The notes beneath the pieces were generated by a model. The model was not told the origin of the DNA and ran no database searches. It saw only the letters and a program-made list of their open reading frames with translations. A stretch of DNA of 64,000 nt from Halalkalibaculum roseum (GTDB lineage Bacteria > Bacteroidota > Rhodothermia > Balneolales > Balneolaceae), in NCBI RefSeq assembly GCF_011059145.1, contig NZ_JAALLT010000001.1:231250-295249 (forward strand). Direction: 5' to 3'. The position numbers were made by a program, and so were the translations under genes. Positions 26,901 to 34,507 of this stretch are shown here, one piece after another. Numbering within the stretch: the stretch's first letter is position 1; every line of letters begins with the position of its first letter.

Positions 26901-27369
26901 GCTGGACTCTGTGAAAGAAGGTATCGGACTAAGGGCTTTTGGACAGAAAGATCCCCTGCTCGAGTACAAGCGGGAAGCTTTCGATATGTTCAAGCAGCTT
27001 TTAGATGAGATCAATCAGAATGCCATTTCACTAATCTGGAAAGCTATTCCGGAAATGCAGGCAGATCAGCAGAAATTGCAGCAGGCACAGCAGGAGAAAG
27101 CCAAAGTGGATATGAAGCGTGCTAAGACCCAGCATACCGATTCCACCAATATGGGCTTCCGTCAGGCAGCCGGTCAGGGACAAAACGGATCCGGCGGACA
27201 GGGTCAGCGAAGTGATCAGAAGCCGCAGCCTGTCACGGTGGAAGAAGAACCCGGCCGCAATGATTATGTAAAGATCCAGAATATGAACAGTGGAAAAGTT
27301 ATTGATATCAAATGGAAGAAAGCCAAGCGCATGATCAATGACGAAGGATGGATTCTGATCGAGAAATAG
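23974..27369 (+). CDS. secA: Preprotein translocase ATPase SecA
   Basis: Drives protein export through SecYEG. Walker A EMKTGEGKTLAA (about residue 165), Walker B IIDEIDSILIDEARTPL, and helicase motifs MAGRGTDIKL and QLRGRSGRQGDPG. At 1131 aa it is about 230 residues longer than E. coli SecA, with insertions near residues 55-90, a coiled stretch rich in Glu/Lys near 430-490, and others typical of the Bacteroidetes form. The C-terminal zinc finger is absent; the tail is Gln/Gly-rich and ends in a basic, conserved-looking segment (VIDIKWKKAKRMI). Divergent from rpmH. Confidence 0.97.
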   Translation: MLDKITDVLTSIFGTKSERDIKKIWPTVEKIKSYEDEVKALSDEELKQKTESFKQQIKDATAEIDEDIAALRGRLNRNNEDLSVNEHRSLAEELDALEEEWLDTVEDKLDELLPEAYAVLKDTCRRFVGKKWMVGGTETEWNMVPYDVQLVGGVCMHQGKIAEMKTGEGKTLAAIFPAYLNALAGRGVHIVTVNDYLAKRDAQWNEPIFNFHGLEVDCIDKYDPNTEQRRAAYNADITYGTNNEFGFDYLRDNMVINSEQLVQRHHHFAIIDEIDSILIDEARTPLIISGPVPQDSRSQKFEELKPRVESLVKAQKKLVASLVKKAQDALEEGDEETAGLAMYRAQRGFPKNRQFRKMMQVPENQRILQRTEAFYLQDNARRLPEADKELYYVVDMKLNSIEMTEKGQEFITRADEDEEFFVIPDLGTETTDIDEELEKLEKEKIEEIRDNDEFSDEYKEKKIEEAKQEVKEERERRFNELHRKFAERSDRIHTVNQLLKAYSLFEREEEYIVQEGKVNIVDEHTGRVLSGRRYSDGLHQAIEAKEEVKVEAATQTYATITLQNYFRMYHKLSGMTGTAATEEGEFSDIYDLDVMVIPTNEPVIRDDKEDLVFRTKREKYNAAIERIKEYHEKGQPVLVGTTSVDVSETMSRMLKRSNIPHNVLNAKQHARESDIVAMAGQPGAVTVATNMAGRGTDIKLAPGVREKGGLAILGTERHESRRIDLQLRGRSGRQGDPGESQFFVSLEDDLMQLFGSDRIAKVMDKLNFEEGEVITHPWITKSLERAQKKVEQNNFSIRKKQLEYDDVLNNQREVIYKRRKHALSGDELRSDIYDMLIDLVERIVEQHYGEGEFSEMRDTILRFLAVDIELDPEEMAELGEDGLIDHTIDKAFESYRQKEEMISEPLYKVIKNIDESEAENKPTKIQVIFTDGIRRMRVVVDVDKALENEGHEVARALERTAVLSTIDDKWMEHLRELDSVKEGIGLRAFGQKDPLLEYKREAFDMFKQLLDEINQNAISLIWKAIPEMQADQQKLQQAQQEKAKVDMKRAKTQHTDSTNMGFRQAAGQGQNGSGGQGQRSDQKPQPVTVEEEPGRNDYVKIQNMNSGKVIDIKWKKAKRMINDEGWILIEK

Positions 27370-27460
27370 TTCTTGTAAGGCGAATAGCGTAGGTCGAAAA
27401 TTTAAAAACCCTGTGCATTGTGCTGTGCAACACGGTTGAATAACAACTGAACTCTTACTT

Positions 27461-28219
27461 GTGGAAGTACTTGGCATAGATATCGGCAGTTACGGCATAA
27501 AGGGCTGTATTGTGGAAACGGAAAAGGGAGAGATTCTATCTGAGCACTACAGCACGCCTCCTTTGCAGGATACCTCTCCGCCCAAGATACTTTCCCAGAT
27601 GCACCAGGTAGTAAAAAAGCACTTCAACTGGAGCGGCCCCATCGGTTGTGCCTTCCCGGCGCCTGTCAGTCATGGGAATGTAGTTTCTGCCAAACGTATT
27701 GACCCAGGCTGGGTGGATGTAGATGCAGAACAGCTCTTTGCTGAAATTACCGGAAATCCGGTCACCGTTATCAACGATACGGATGCCGCCGGACTGGCTG
27801 AAATGCATTTCGGTGCGGGCAAGCATATGGACGGTTTTGTAATCGTACTTGCGGTCGGTACCGGTATCGGCTCCTCCCTATTCATAGATCGTAAACTGAT
27901 TCCGAACACCGAACTCGGACAGATAGAGATTCAAGGCGTCACCATAGAAAATCTGGCCTCTTATAAGAAACGCAAAGAGGAGGAACTCGGTAAAAAAGCC
28001 TGGGCCAAACGACTGCAGCAAATGCTGGAGACGTATGAGAAAATATTTCATCCCGATCTGTTTATACTGGGTGGTCAACTGAGTCGAAAGGCCAAGAAAA
28101 TTTTCCCCTATATCAAGATCAACACTTCTTTTAAACCGGCCAGTTTTGAAAACGAGGCCAGCATTGTCGGCGCGGCCATGATTGCCACGGAGAATAAAGA
28201 GACCGTTTTTTACCGGTAA
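27461..28219 (+). CDS. ppgK: ROK-family glucokinase, probably polyphosphate glucokinase
   Basis: Phosphorylates glucose, probably with polyphosphate. The phosphate loop is GIDIGSYGIKG. NDTDAAGLAEMHFG carries the catalytic Asp, and AVGTGIGSSLFIDRKLIPN with TELGQIEI matches polyphosphate glucokinases closely. The ROK zinc motif is absent, as expected for that branch. 252 aa, GTG start (27461). It lies 91 bases after secA. Specificity for polyphosphate over ATP is inferred from sequence pattern only. Confidence 0.75.
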   Translation: MEVLGIDIGSYGIKGCIVETEKGEILSEHYSTPPLQDTSPPKILSQMHQVVKKHFNWSGPIGCAFPAPVSHGNVVSAKRIDPGWVDVDAEQLFAEITGNPVTVINDTDAAGLAEMHFGAGKHMDGFVIVLAVGTGIGSSLFIDRKLIPNTELGQIEIQGVTIENLASYKKRKEEELGKKAWAKRLQQMLETYEKIFHPDLFILGGQLSRKAKKIFPYIKINTSFKPASFENEASIVGAAMIATENKETVFYR

Positions 28220-28837
28220 TTATCGGTTCTGAGATCTGAGTTTGTCACCATCCACCATCCACCATCCACCTTCCACCGTTCCGAGGGAGTTGTACTCCCG
28301 ACTTTTGGCTTATACATCCGGTGGTACAACCACCTCAGAGCTAAGGTTGTTAATCAATGAATTTACCGTCACCGGTACTATCGATTTTCATTATTACAAT
28401 GCAAGATCACTTGTCTCACCACAACTCCAAGGCCGATTTCATTGTCTTTGTTTTAAGTCACTGCCAGGTAGTAACATTCAGTTTATCCTTATTTAAATGT
28501 TAACTGTAAAAAGTTTCCGGGGGTTTGGGGGTCTTGCGGGAAAGTCAGACGAAAAGTTTTTGGGCTTGAAAGAGCTATGTTTAATGAACGTCTTTAGCTA
28601 TAACAACATCTCAATACCCCCAATGGCTTTTTGGTTCGTTTTTGGCCACACAAAAATGAACAATACTATCCGGGTAACTGCAACATCACAGAAATGTACT
28701 TCTTTGCAAAGAACTCTTTGATCTTATAAATCGAACGTTCTTAACTTCTTGTGTCAACTATTCTGAGGATTATACTCAGTAAACATTCAAGCTAATTTAG
28801 TATTTGATAAAGAGAATATATGTCACATATAGAAGTA
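28220..28837. other. Non-coding interval with heptads, two small hairpins and a G-rich stretch
   Basis: No convincing gene: the two open frames here (28242-28496 and 28497-28721) have no leader, no recognisable motif and poor composition. Contents are heptads CCATCCA x3, CCTTCCA, CCGTTCC (28248-28282); a hairpin GGGAGT-TGT-ACTCCC (28285-28299); a second, GGTGGT-ACA-ACCACC (28320-28334); and G-tracts of 5, 5 and 3 at 28520-28541. It separates convergent ppgK and the Mur ligase gene. Confidence 0.6.
28248..28282. repeat. Five heptads CCATCCA-type
   Basis: CCATCCA, CCATCCA, CCATCCA, CCTTCCA, CCGTTCC, contiguous, shortly after the ppgK stop codon. A member of the 7-bp-period class with its own word. 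Confidence 0.6.
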
Positions 28838-30511
28838 TCACTCATTGAACGTATCCGGTAAATCATTCTCGTAGAGGATGATATCCCCGGCCCGGGCAAA
28901 TTCTTTCATGATATCATTGGCCTTGAAAAGGCTTCCTGCCACTTTTACCTTTTCATCCGGATATCCGGTGGAGGCTATTCCTTTTCTAATGGCTTCTGTT
29001 TTTTTGGATCCAACAAGTATTACCAAGTCAAGGTTAGCCTCTCCTATAGCCAGACCGAATTCATAGTTCATCTTATCTTCGAGCCTGCCCAGCTCAATCA
29101 TGCCCGGGGTGATGATGATTCTTCGTCCGCTCTCGAAACGGGAGAGTATTTCAACAGCATTCTTCGCACCGACGGGATTGGAGTTAAAGGCATCGTCAAT
29201 AACGTACAGTTCGCCCTCTTTTTTGAGCTCAAGTCTGTGTTCAACCGGTTCAATCTTGGATGCAGCCAGCGCCATTGTCTTTAAGCGAATGTCAAAGATA
29301 TCTGCCACCGCAATGGATAGCAGCATGTTCTGTACGTTATGGGCTCCAAGCAGCTTGATTTGGAACTCTTCTTCTCCATTATTGCCGGTAACCGTAAATC
29401 GGGTACCCTCGTGGTTGTACCTTATGTCGGATGCCCTGATTTCACCATTCTCTATTCCTGTGCTGATGATTTTAATATCATCTCGCAGATCACCCATTCG
29501 GATTACCCGTTCATCATCAGCATTCAATACCGCTGTGCCTCCCGATTTCAGTCGGCGAACCAGGGTAGACTTGGTCCTGGCAATGGCATCTTGCGAGCCG
29601 AAGGTCTCCAGGTGGGCAATACCTACATTGGTGACAACAGAAATATGCGGCTCGGCAATATCGCAAAGCTCATCAATATTCCCTTCGTAGCGGGCACCCA
29701 TCTCAAGGATCAATACCTGGTGGTGCGCTTCGAGATCGTTATTGATCACCTTGCAGATACCCATTGGTGTGTTATAGCTGCCGGGAGTGGAGCATACGTT
29801 TACACGCTCTTTCAGCAGGTCACGGATCATGAACTTGGTGCTGGTTTTGCCATAGCTGCCTGTTATGGCAATGACCGTGAGCTCGGGCATGCGAGCGAGC
29901 TTATTTTTGGCCTGTTTGATGAAGTGTCGATGTATGCGGTTTTCAATTGGCTGCGTGATGGCGCCGGCAACGAAGATCCAGAAGGGTACTGTTGCATTAC
30001 CCAAAATCCACCCGATGGATAGTATATAGATATCGGCGGTTAGGAATCCCGACATATCAAAACGATATGATGAAAAGGGAATATTCCCGGTATAGCCGAT
30101 ATAAGTCAGAAGCAGTGGAATAAGTGAGCAAAACAGTACAAAAGGAATGGTCAGGCGAATAACTCTCGGGGTAAAGACCAGCGGCTTTTTCTTACGTTCT
30201 CCTTTGTAATAGGTGAAACGGCCGAACCAGAATATGCCAAACATCGATAGAATTATTATGGCAGAGCTGCCGGTGATGGTAGTGGAAAGCAGCCATAACA
30301 TACCGGCAATAATGACCAGAAACAGTACGTGCTCGGGTGTTATTACCCTTTTGTTCCAATGTTCAATAAGCCAGTGCCGATACTCGTTGAACTTATAACC
30401 TTTTTGTTGGAAAATGTGCAGGAAAAACTTGGCTCTCAGAAAGGTGTGCCTTGCCATTACAAAAATGAATGCAATCAACAGGGCGTCAACGAAAGTAAAA
30501 TACCAGCTCAA
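28838..30511 (-). CDS. Membrane-anchored Mur ligase (MurF-like)
   Basis: The C-terminal 370 residues are a Mur ligase: ATP loop AITGSYGKTSTKFMIRDLL, the Glu in LILEMGARYEGNIDEL, NADDERVIRMG, and the C-terminal domain beginning EHRLELKKEGELYVIDDAFNSNP. The pattern is closest to MurF, which adds D-Ala-D-Ala to UDP-MurNAc-tripeptide. The N-terminal 190 residues are not the normal substrate-binding domain but about five membrane segments (for example HVLFLVIIAGMLWLLSTTI). It is therefore a membrane-bound variant whose substrate may be lipid-linked or otherwise different. An ordinary murF could exist elsewhere. Confidence 0.8.
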   Translation of the reverse strand: MSWYFTFVDALLIAFIFVMARHTFLRAKFFLHIFQQKGYKFNEYRHWLIEHWNKRVITPEHVLFLVIIAGMLWLLSTTITGSSAIIILSMFGIFWFGRFTYYKGERKKKPLVFTPRVIRLTIPFVLFCSLIPLLLTYIGYTGNIPFSSYRFDMSGFLTADIYILSIGWILGNATVPFWIFVAGAITQPIENRIHRHFIKQAKNKLARMPELTVIAITGSYGKTSTKFMIRDLLKERVNVCSTPGSYNTPMGICKVINNDLEAHHQVLILEMGARYEGNIDELCDIAEPHISVVTNVGIAHLETFGSQDAIARTKSTLVRRLKSGGTAVLNADDERVIRMGDLRDDIKIISTGIENGEIRASDIRYNHEGTRFTVTGNNGEEEFQIKLLGAHNVQNMLLSIAVADIFDIRLKTMALAASKIEPVEHRLELKKEGELYVIDDAFNSNPVGAKNAVEILSRFESGRRIIITPGMIELGRLEDKMNYEFGLAIGEANLDLVILVGSKKTEAIRKGIASTGYPDEKVKVAGSLFKANDIMKEFARAGDIILYENDLPDTFNE

Positions 30512-30556
30512 GTTCTTGTCTTTATTGTAGTGAATATTCTGTTTTCCAAAAGGTCG

Positions 30557-30584
30557 CTAAAGTACACAAGTTCTGTTATATTTG
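30557..30584. promoter_or_regulatory. Possible divergent promoter boxes between the Mur ligase and nucleotidyltransferase genes
   Basis: TATATTTG (30577-30584, plus strand) matches TAnnTTTG and lies about 50 bases before the nucleotidyltransferase start. On the minus strand TACTTTAG (30564-30557) is a one-mismatch match pointing at the Mur ligase gene. No -33 elements are clear. Confidence 0.35.
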
Positions 30585-30634
30585 AGACTTAATTTTGAAA
30601 TTAGTCAACCTTTCATCAAAAGCTGATCAAATAT

Positions 30635-31642
30635 ATGAAATTAATTATCCCTATGGCAGGTCGCGGTACAAGGGTTCGCCCTCATTCCCACACTACTCCA
30701 AAGCCGCTGCTGCCGGTAGCAGGAACTATGATCGTTGAGCGTATCGTCAATACCTTTGCACGTACACTCGATCGCACTATTGATGAAATTGTATTTATAC
30801 TCGGTGCCGATTTTGGTCAGGAGATCAAGGATGAACTGTCGGCTATGTGTGCCCGCCATAATGCCAAAGCAACCTTCCGTGTTCAGGAGGTTGCAGAGGG
30901 AACGGCCCATGCTGTCTATTGTGCCGAAGAGGATTTGGAGGGAGAGTGCATCATCGTATTTGCAGATACGATTTTTGATATGGAAGGGAAAGTTTCTGTT
31001 GAAGATGCCGACAGCGTGATATGGCTTAAGGAAGTGGATGACCCGTCACGATTCGGTGTGGCGGTAGAAGAGGACGGTCAAATTACCGATTTTGTAGAGA
31101 AGCCCAGCGAGCCCATCTCAAACCTGGCAATTATCGGTGTATATTATTTCAAAGAGGGAAAGAACCTCAAGAAAGAGATCGAATACCTGCTCGATAACGA
31201 TATCCGTGGTCATGGTGGCGAGTTTCAGCTGACTGATGCCCTGGATCGGTTGCTGAAAGACAACAAGGTGTTCAAAAAAGCAACAGTTGACGAGTGGCTT
31301 GATTGCGGAACCTTGCCGGCATGGCTGGAAACCACCGGTGTAATTGTGGAGAAGGAGGCATCGGATGTGGATGAGTCCCAATATTCAGAAACCAAGATTA
31401 TTGAACCGGTGTATATAGGGGATGACGTTAAACTGCAAAACTGTATTATAGGTCCGCACGCCAGTATCGAATCGGGTTGCAAGCTTAAGAATACCACGGT
31501 CAAGAATAGTCTAATCCAGGAACAGTCAACTCTTGAGAACTGCCAGATTGAGGGTTCCACTATCGGCAAATACACCGAGCTAAAAAATGTGGACCAGCAG
31601 GTGCACCTGGGTGATCATTCTAAGATAGGGGTGGAGATATAG
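30635..31642 (+). CDS. Sugar-1-phosphate nucleotidyltransferase
   Basis: Forms a nucleotide sugar from a sugar 1-phosphate and NTP. The N-terminus carries the signature KLIIPMAGRGTRVRPHSHTT then PKPLLPVAG. IVFADTIFDME provides the metal-binding Asp. After about residue 240 the sequence becomes a left-handed beta-helix of hexapeptide repeats (for example VKLQNCIIGPHASIESGC). Closest in style to glucose-1-phosphate thymidylyl/uridylyl transferases; the exact sugar cannot be told. Confidence 0.85.
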   Translation: MKLIIPMAGRGTRVRPHSHTTPKPLLPVAGTMIVERIVNTFARTLDRTIDEIVFILGADFGQEIKDELSAMCARHNAKATFRVQEVAEGTAHAVYCAEEDLEGECIIVFADTIFDMEGKVSVEDADSVIWLKEVDDPSRFGVAVEEDGQITDFVEKPSEPISNLAIIGVYYFKEGKNLKKEIEYLLDNDIRGHGGEFQLTDALDRLLKDNKVFKKATVDEWLDCGTLPAWLETTGVIVEKEASDVDESQYSETKIIEPVYIGDDVKLQNCIIGPHASIESGCKLKNTTVKNSLIQEQSTLENCQIEGSTIGKYTELKNVDQQVHLGDHSKIGVEI

Positions 31643-31647
31643 GTTTT

Positions 31648-31766
31648 AGTCGTGAGTCTTGAGTCGTGAGATATGTGTCATTAGAGATATTTTTTCGCGG
31701 TTTAAAGACCCCCTAAATAGTCTTAGAATCTATTTGTCTTACGACTTACTACTCACGACTCACGAC
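31648..31766. repeat. Inverted pair of heptad arrays between convergent genes
   Basis: Left arm (31648-31675): AGTCGTG, AGTCTTG, AGTCGTG, AGATATG. Right arm (31739-31766): TTACGAC, TTACTAC, TCACGAC, TCACGAC, the reverse-complement words. The arms are about 63 bases apart and fill the gap between two convergent stop codons, so a transcript from either side could fold into a long hairpin. Confidence 0.7.
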
Positions 31767-31768
31767 TA

Positions 31769-32701
31769 TTAAATATAATCCTCCATCGGGCGGTTTTGGT
31801 CGGCATCTTTCAGGTGCTTATGGGCCTGCTCGTGTACCCCGTCCGGTTCCAGGTGAATGGTCACGATAACATCCCCGCTTAAACTGTTTATTAGCGCCCG
31901 TTCCAGCTTGGTAGCATCTTCGTGAGCCTTCTTCAGATCAACATCACTTTCAAAAAGGGCATGCAGTTCGATCCAGGTGGTGTTGCCGGCAGTCCGGTGC
32001 CGAAGGTGATGATAGCTTTTCATGGAGCCCGGCAGTTCGTCGTTAAGCACAGAGAGTATTGCTTCATGGACTTCAGGGTTCTTGCTGTCCATGAGTCCGT
32101 CTACCGAGTATTTCAACAGTTTAAACCCTTCATACATGATGAAAAGAGCCAGGAAAAAGCCCACAATAGCGTCCAGAATCATCCACTCGGTAAACCGTAT
32201 GATCACTAGGGTGGCAACCACGCCGATACTGGTCCACACATCGGTCAGGGTGTGCTTGCCGTTGCTGACAACCATCATGTTATTTTCTTCCCGCCCGATT
32301 TTTACGAGATAACGACCAAGGAAAAAATTGATGCCTCCCGCGACCGTCATCATGAGAATACCAACATCCAGGTTTTGTACGATATGCCCGAACAGGTACT
32401 GTTCTATTGACTGGTAAATAATTGTGATTCCCGCAATTATAATGACGGCTCCCTCAATACCTACGGAAAGGAATTCAACCCGTTCGTGACCATAGAGGTG
32501 CTTGTCGTCAGCCGGCTTGGCACTTAAGATAAAACCATAATAGACAAAGGACACTGCCACTATGTGAATGATAGACTCCAGCGCATCCGACAGTGCGGTG
32601 GTAGAATCCGTCAGATAAAAACCTCCTGTTTTAACGCAAAGCGATAACACGGAGACCAGGAGACTAATCCTGAGGGCATTTTTTGAACGTGAATTTTCCA
32701 A
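31769..32701 (-). CDS. Cation diffusion facilitator transporter
   Basis: Inner-membrane exporter of divalent metals (Zn, Fe, Co or Mn) driven by protons. Six membrane segments lie in the first 205 residues, with metal-site residues in TALSDALESI and in GKHTLTDVW (His and Asp, helix V). The C-terminal 90 residues form the cytoplasmic ferredoxin-like domain (YHHLRHRTAGNTTWIELHAL and VTIHLEPDG). 310 aa is normal. The metal cannot be read from the sequence. Confidence 0.9.
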   Translation of the reverse strand: MENSRSKNALRISLLVSVLSLCVKTGGFYLTDSTTALSDALESIIHIVAVSFVYYGFILSAKPADDKHLYGHERVEFLSVGIEGAVIIIAGITIIYQSIEQYLFGHIVQNLDVGILMMTVAGGINFFLGRYLVKIGREENNMMVVSNGKHTLTDVWTSIGVVATLVIIRFTEWMILDAIVGFFLALFIMYEGFKLLKYSVDGLMDSKNPEVHEAILSVLNDELPGSMKSYHHLRHRTAGNTTWIELHALFESDVDLKKAHEDATKLERALINSLSGDVIVTIHLEPDGVHEQAHKHLKDADQNRPMEDYI

Positions 32702-32884
32702 GCCAAATAAATTTACTTAAAGCACATAAAGATTGCTGAAACAATACCTGAAAGCAAGTGTATTTGTTCTTATTTTATCGCTCATTTTATAAGGCACAGT
32801 GACATTATAAAAAAATGGGAAGCGCACAGTTAAATGTGCTGCTTTCTGAATATACCGTTCTGTAGCAGCAAAAAGATTTTAAAC

Positions 32885-34297
32885 GTGCACGATATAGACA
32901 CCAAGCATAAGAAAGTTTTTAAAGTTATTTCTGAAGCCGGTGACCAAATAGATCAGCAGGTCTATGTAGTCGGCGGCTATGTCCGTGACTATTACCTCGA
33001 CCGGCTAAAAGACGGTGATGAGATGGATATTGATTTTGTCACCATCGGCGAGGGCATCAAACTGGCAAAAAAAGTGACTGCTCTCCTGAATGCCGACAAC
33101 CTATCGGTTTTCAAGCAATTTGGAACCGCACAGGTCATATACAAGGGGCTTGACCTTGAATTTGTCGGAGCCCGCAAAGAGAGTTATCAGCGCGACTCCC
33201 GCAAGCCTATCGTGGAAGACGGAACTATGAAGGATGACCAGCTGCGGCGCGATTTCACTATTAATGCTCTTTCCTGGTCACTGAACAAAGACAATTTTGG
33301 TGAACTATTCGATCCCTTCAGAGGCATTCAGGATCTAAAGAAAAAGCTGATACGAACACCTGTTGATCCCTTTACCACCTTTGATGATGATCCTTTGCGG
33401 ATGATGCGTGCTGTTCGCTTTGCCACACAGCTTGGATTTACGATTGAGGAAAAAACTTATAAGGCCATTGAGGAAATGGTACCTCGCCTCGAAATTATAT
33501 CCAAAGAACGCATTATTGATGAGCTAAATAAGATTGTCTTGGCAGACAAGCCATCGATTGGTTTCTCCTTGCTCTTCAAGACGGGTCTCCTGGAGCAATT
33601 TTTCCCTGAAATGGTAAAGCTTCACGGTGTAGAAGAGGTGAAAGGCATTCGTCACAAGGATAACTTCTGGCATACGCTAAAGGTTCTCGATAATGTTGCG
33701 GAGGTGAGTGATAACCTCTGGCTGCGATGGGCGGCCATTATGCACGACATTGCCAAACCGGCAACTCAGAAGTTCGTCCCGGGAACGGGATGGACCTTTC
33801 ACGGTCATGATGCCGTCGGGGCTAACTGGGTGGAAGGAATCTTTCGCCGCCTAGGCCTGCCCCTTGACGAACGCATGCGATATGTTCGCAAACTGGTCAG
33901 GTTGCATCTGCGTCCCATAGCTTTGGTATCCGATGAAGTGACCGACAGTGCCATCCGGCGTTTAATTTACGATGCCGGTGATGATATTGACGATCTGATG
34001 ACACTCTGCAGGGCGGATATCACCAGTAAAAACGACCGGCGCGTAAAGAAATACAACAAGAATTTCGATTATGTCGAGAAGAAGATCGTCGAGGTAGAAG
34101 AGAAAGATAAGCTTCGGAAATGGACCAATCCCGTTGATGGGAACGAGATTATGGAAGCACTGGGCATTAAGCCCGGACCGGTAATTGGAGAGATAAAAGA
34201 TGAGATTAAGGAAGCCATTCTTGAAGGTGATATTCCCAACGAGCACGATGCGGCTTATGAATACATGATGAAAATCAAGGATAAGTATATCAGTTAA
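32885..34297 (+). CDS. cca: CCA-adding tRNA nucleotidyltransferase with HD domain
   Basis: Adds or repairs the 3' CCA of tRNAs. YVVGGYVRDYYLDR and EMDIDFVTIG give the GG/DxD nucleotidyltransferase core, and DQLRRDFTINAL is the next signature. RMMRAVRFATQLGFTIE belongs to the neck domain. An HD phosphohydrolase domain follows (MHDIAKPAT). I chose the GTG at 32885 because it leaves the usual short N-terminus; an ATG at 32834 would add 17 residues rich in cysteine that look untranslated. The stop codon lies inside the first unit of a heptad array. Confidence 0.92.
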   Translation: MHDIDTKHKKVFKVISEAGDQIDQQVYVVGGYVRDYYLDRLKDGDEMDIDFVTIGEGIKLAKKVTALLNADNLSVFKQFGTAQVIYKGLDLEFVGARKESYQRDSRKPIVEDGTMKDDQLRRDFTINALSWSLNKDNFGELFDPFRGIQDLKKKLIRTPVDPFTTFDDDPLRMMRAVRFATQLGFTIEEKTYKAIEEMVPRLEIISKERIIDELNKIVLADKPSIGFSLLFKTGLLEQFFPEMVKLHGVEEVKGIRHKDNFWHTLKVLDNVAEVSDNLWLRWAAIMHDIAKPATQKFVPGTGWTFHGHDAVGANWVEGIFRRLGLPLDERMRYVRKLVRLHLRPIALVSDEVTDSAIRRLIYDAGDDIDDLMTLCRADITSKNDRRVKKYNKNFDYVEKKIVEVEEKDKLRKWTNPVDGNEIMEALGIKPGPVIGEIKDEIKEAILEGDIPNEHDAAYEYMMKIKDKYIS

Positions 34298-34354
34298 CAG
34301 TGAACAATGTGTCATTGAACAGAAATTCAGAATCCAGGAGTCAGAAGTCAGAAT
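34291..34354. repeat. Heptads overlapping the cca stop codon
   Basis: CAGTTAA (contains the TAA stop of cca), CAGTGAA, CAATGTG, TCATTGA, then after a one-base phase change TCAGAAT, CCAGGAG, TCAGAAG, TCAGAAT. The second set shares its words with the complementary strand of the array at 42871-42947. Confidence 0.6.
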
Positions 34355-34384
34355 TTGACTTGATTACTCAAAATTCGCAGCCTT

Positions 34385-34489
34385 TGATAACTGATAACTG
34401 ATAACTGATAACTGATAACTGATAACTGATAACTGATAACTGATAACTGATAACTGATAACTGACAACTGATAACTGATAACTGATAAC
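34385..34489. repeat. Fifteen tandem copies of TGATAAC
   Basis: Fifteen 7-bp units with no gap (105 bp); 14 are identical and one (34462-34468) is TGACAAC. Because 7 is not a multiple of 3, TGA and TAA stops recur in all three plus-strand frames, while the minus strand stays open and gives a false ORF of repeated SVISYQL. The array ends 18 bases before the ispE start codon. Confidence 0.95.
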
Positions 34490-34507
34490 TGGCAAAAGAA
34501 AAACACC

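Noticed and set aside
28520-28541. Possible G-quadruplex
   Set aside because: Only three G-tracts of three or more are close together, so a stable three-layer quadruplex is not supported.
28242-28721. Two short plus-strand open frames between ppgK and the Mur ligase
   Set aside because: No recognisable motif or ribosome binding site. The first begins inside a heptad array, and the composition looks like random intergenic DNA.
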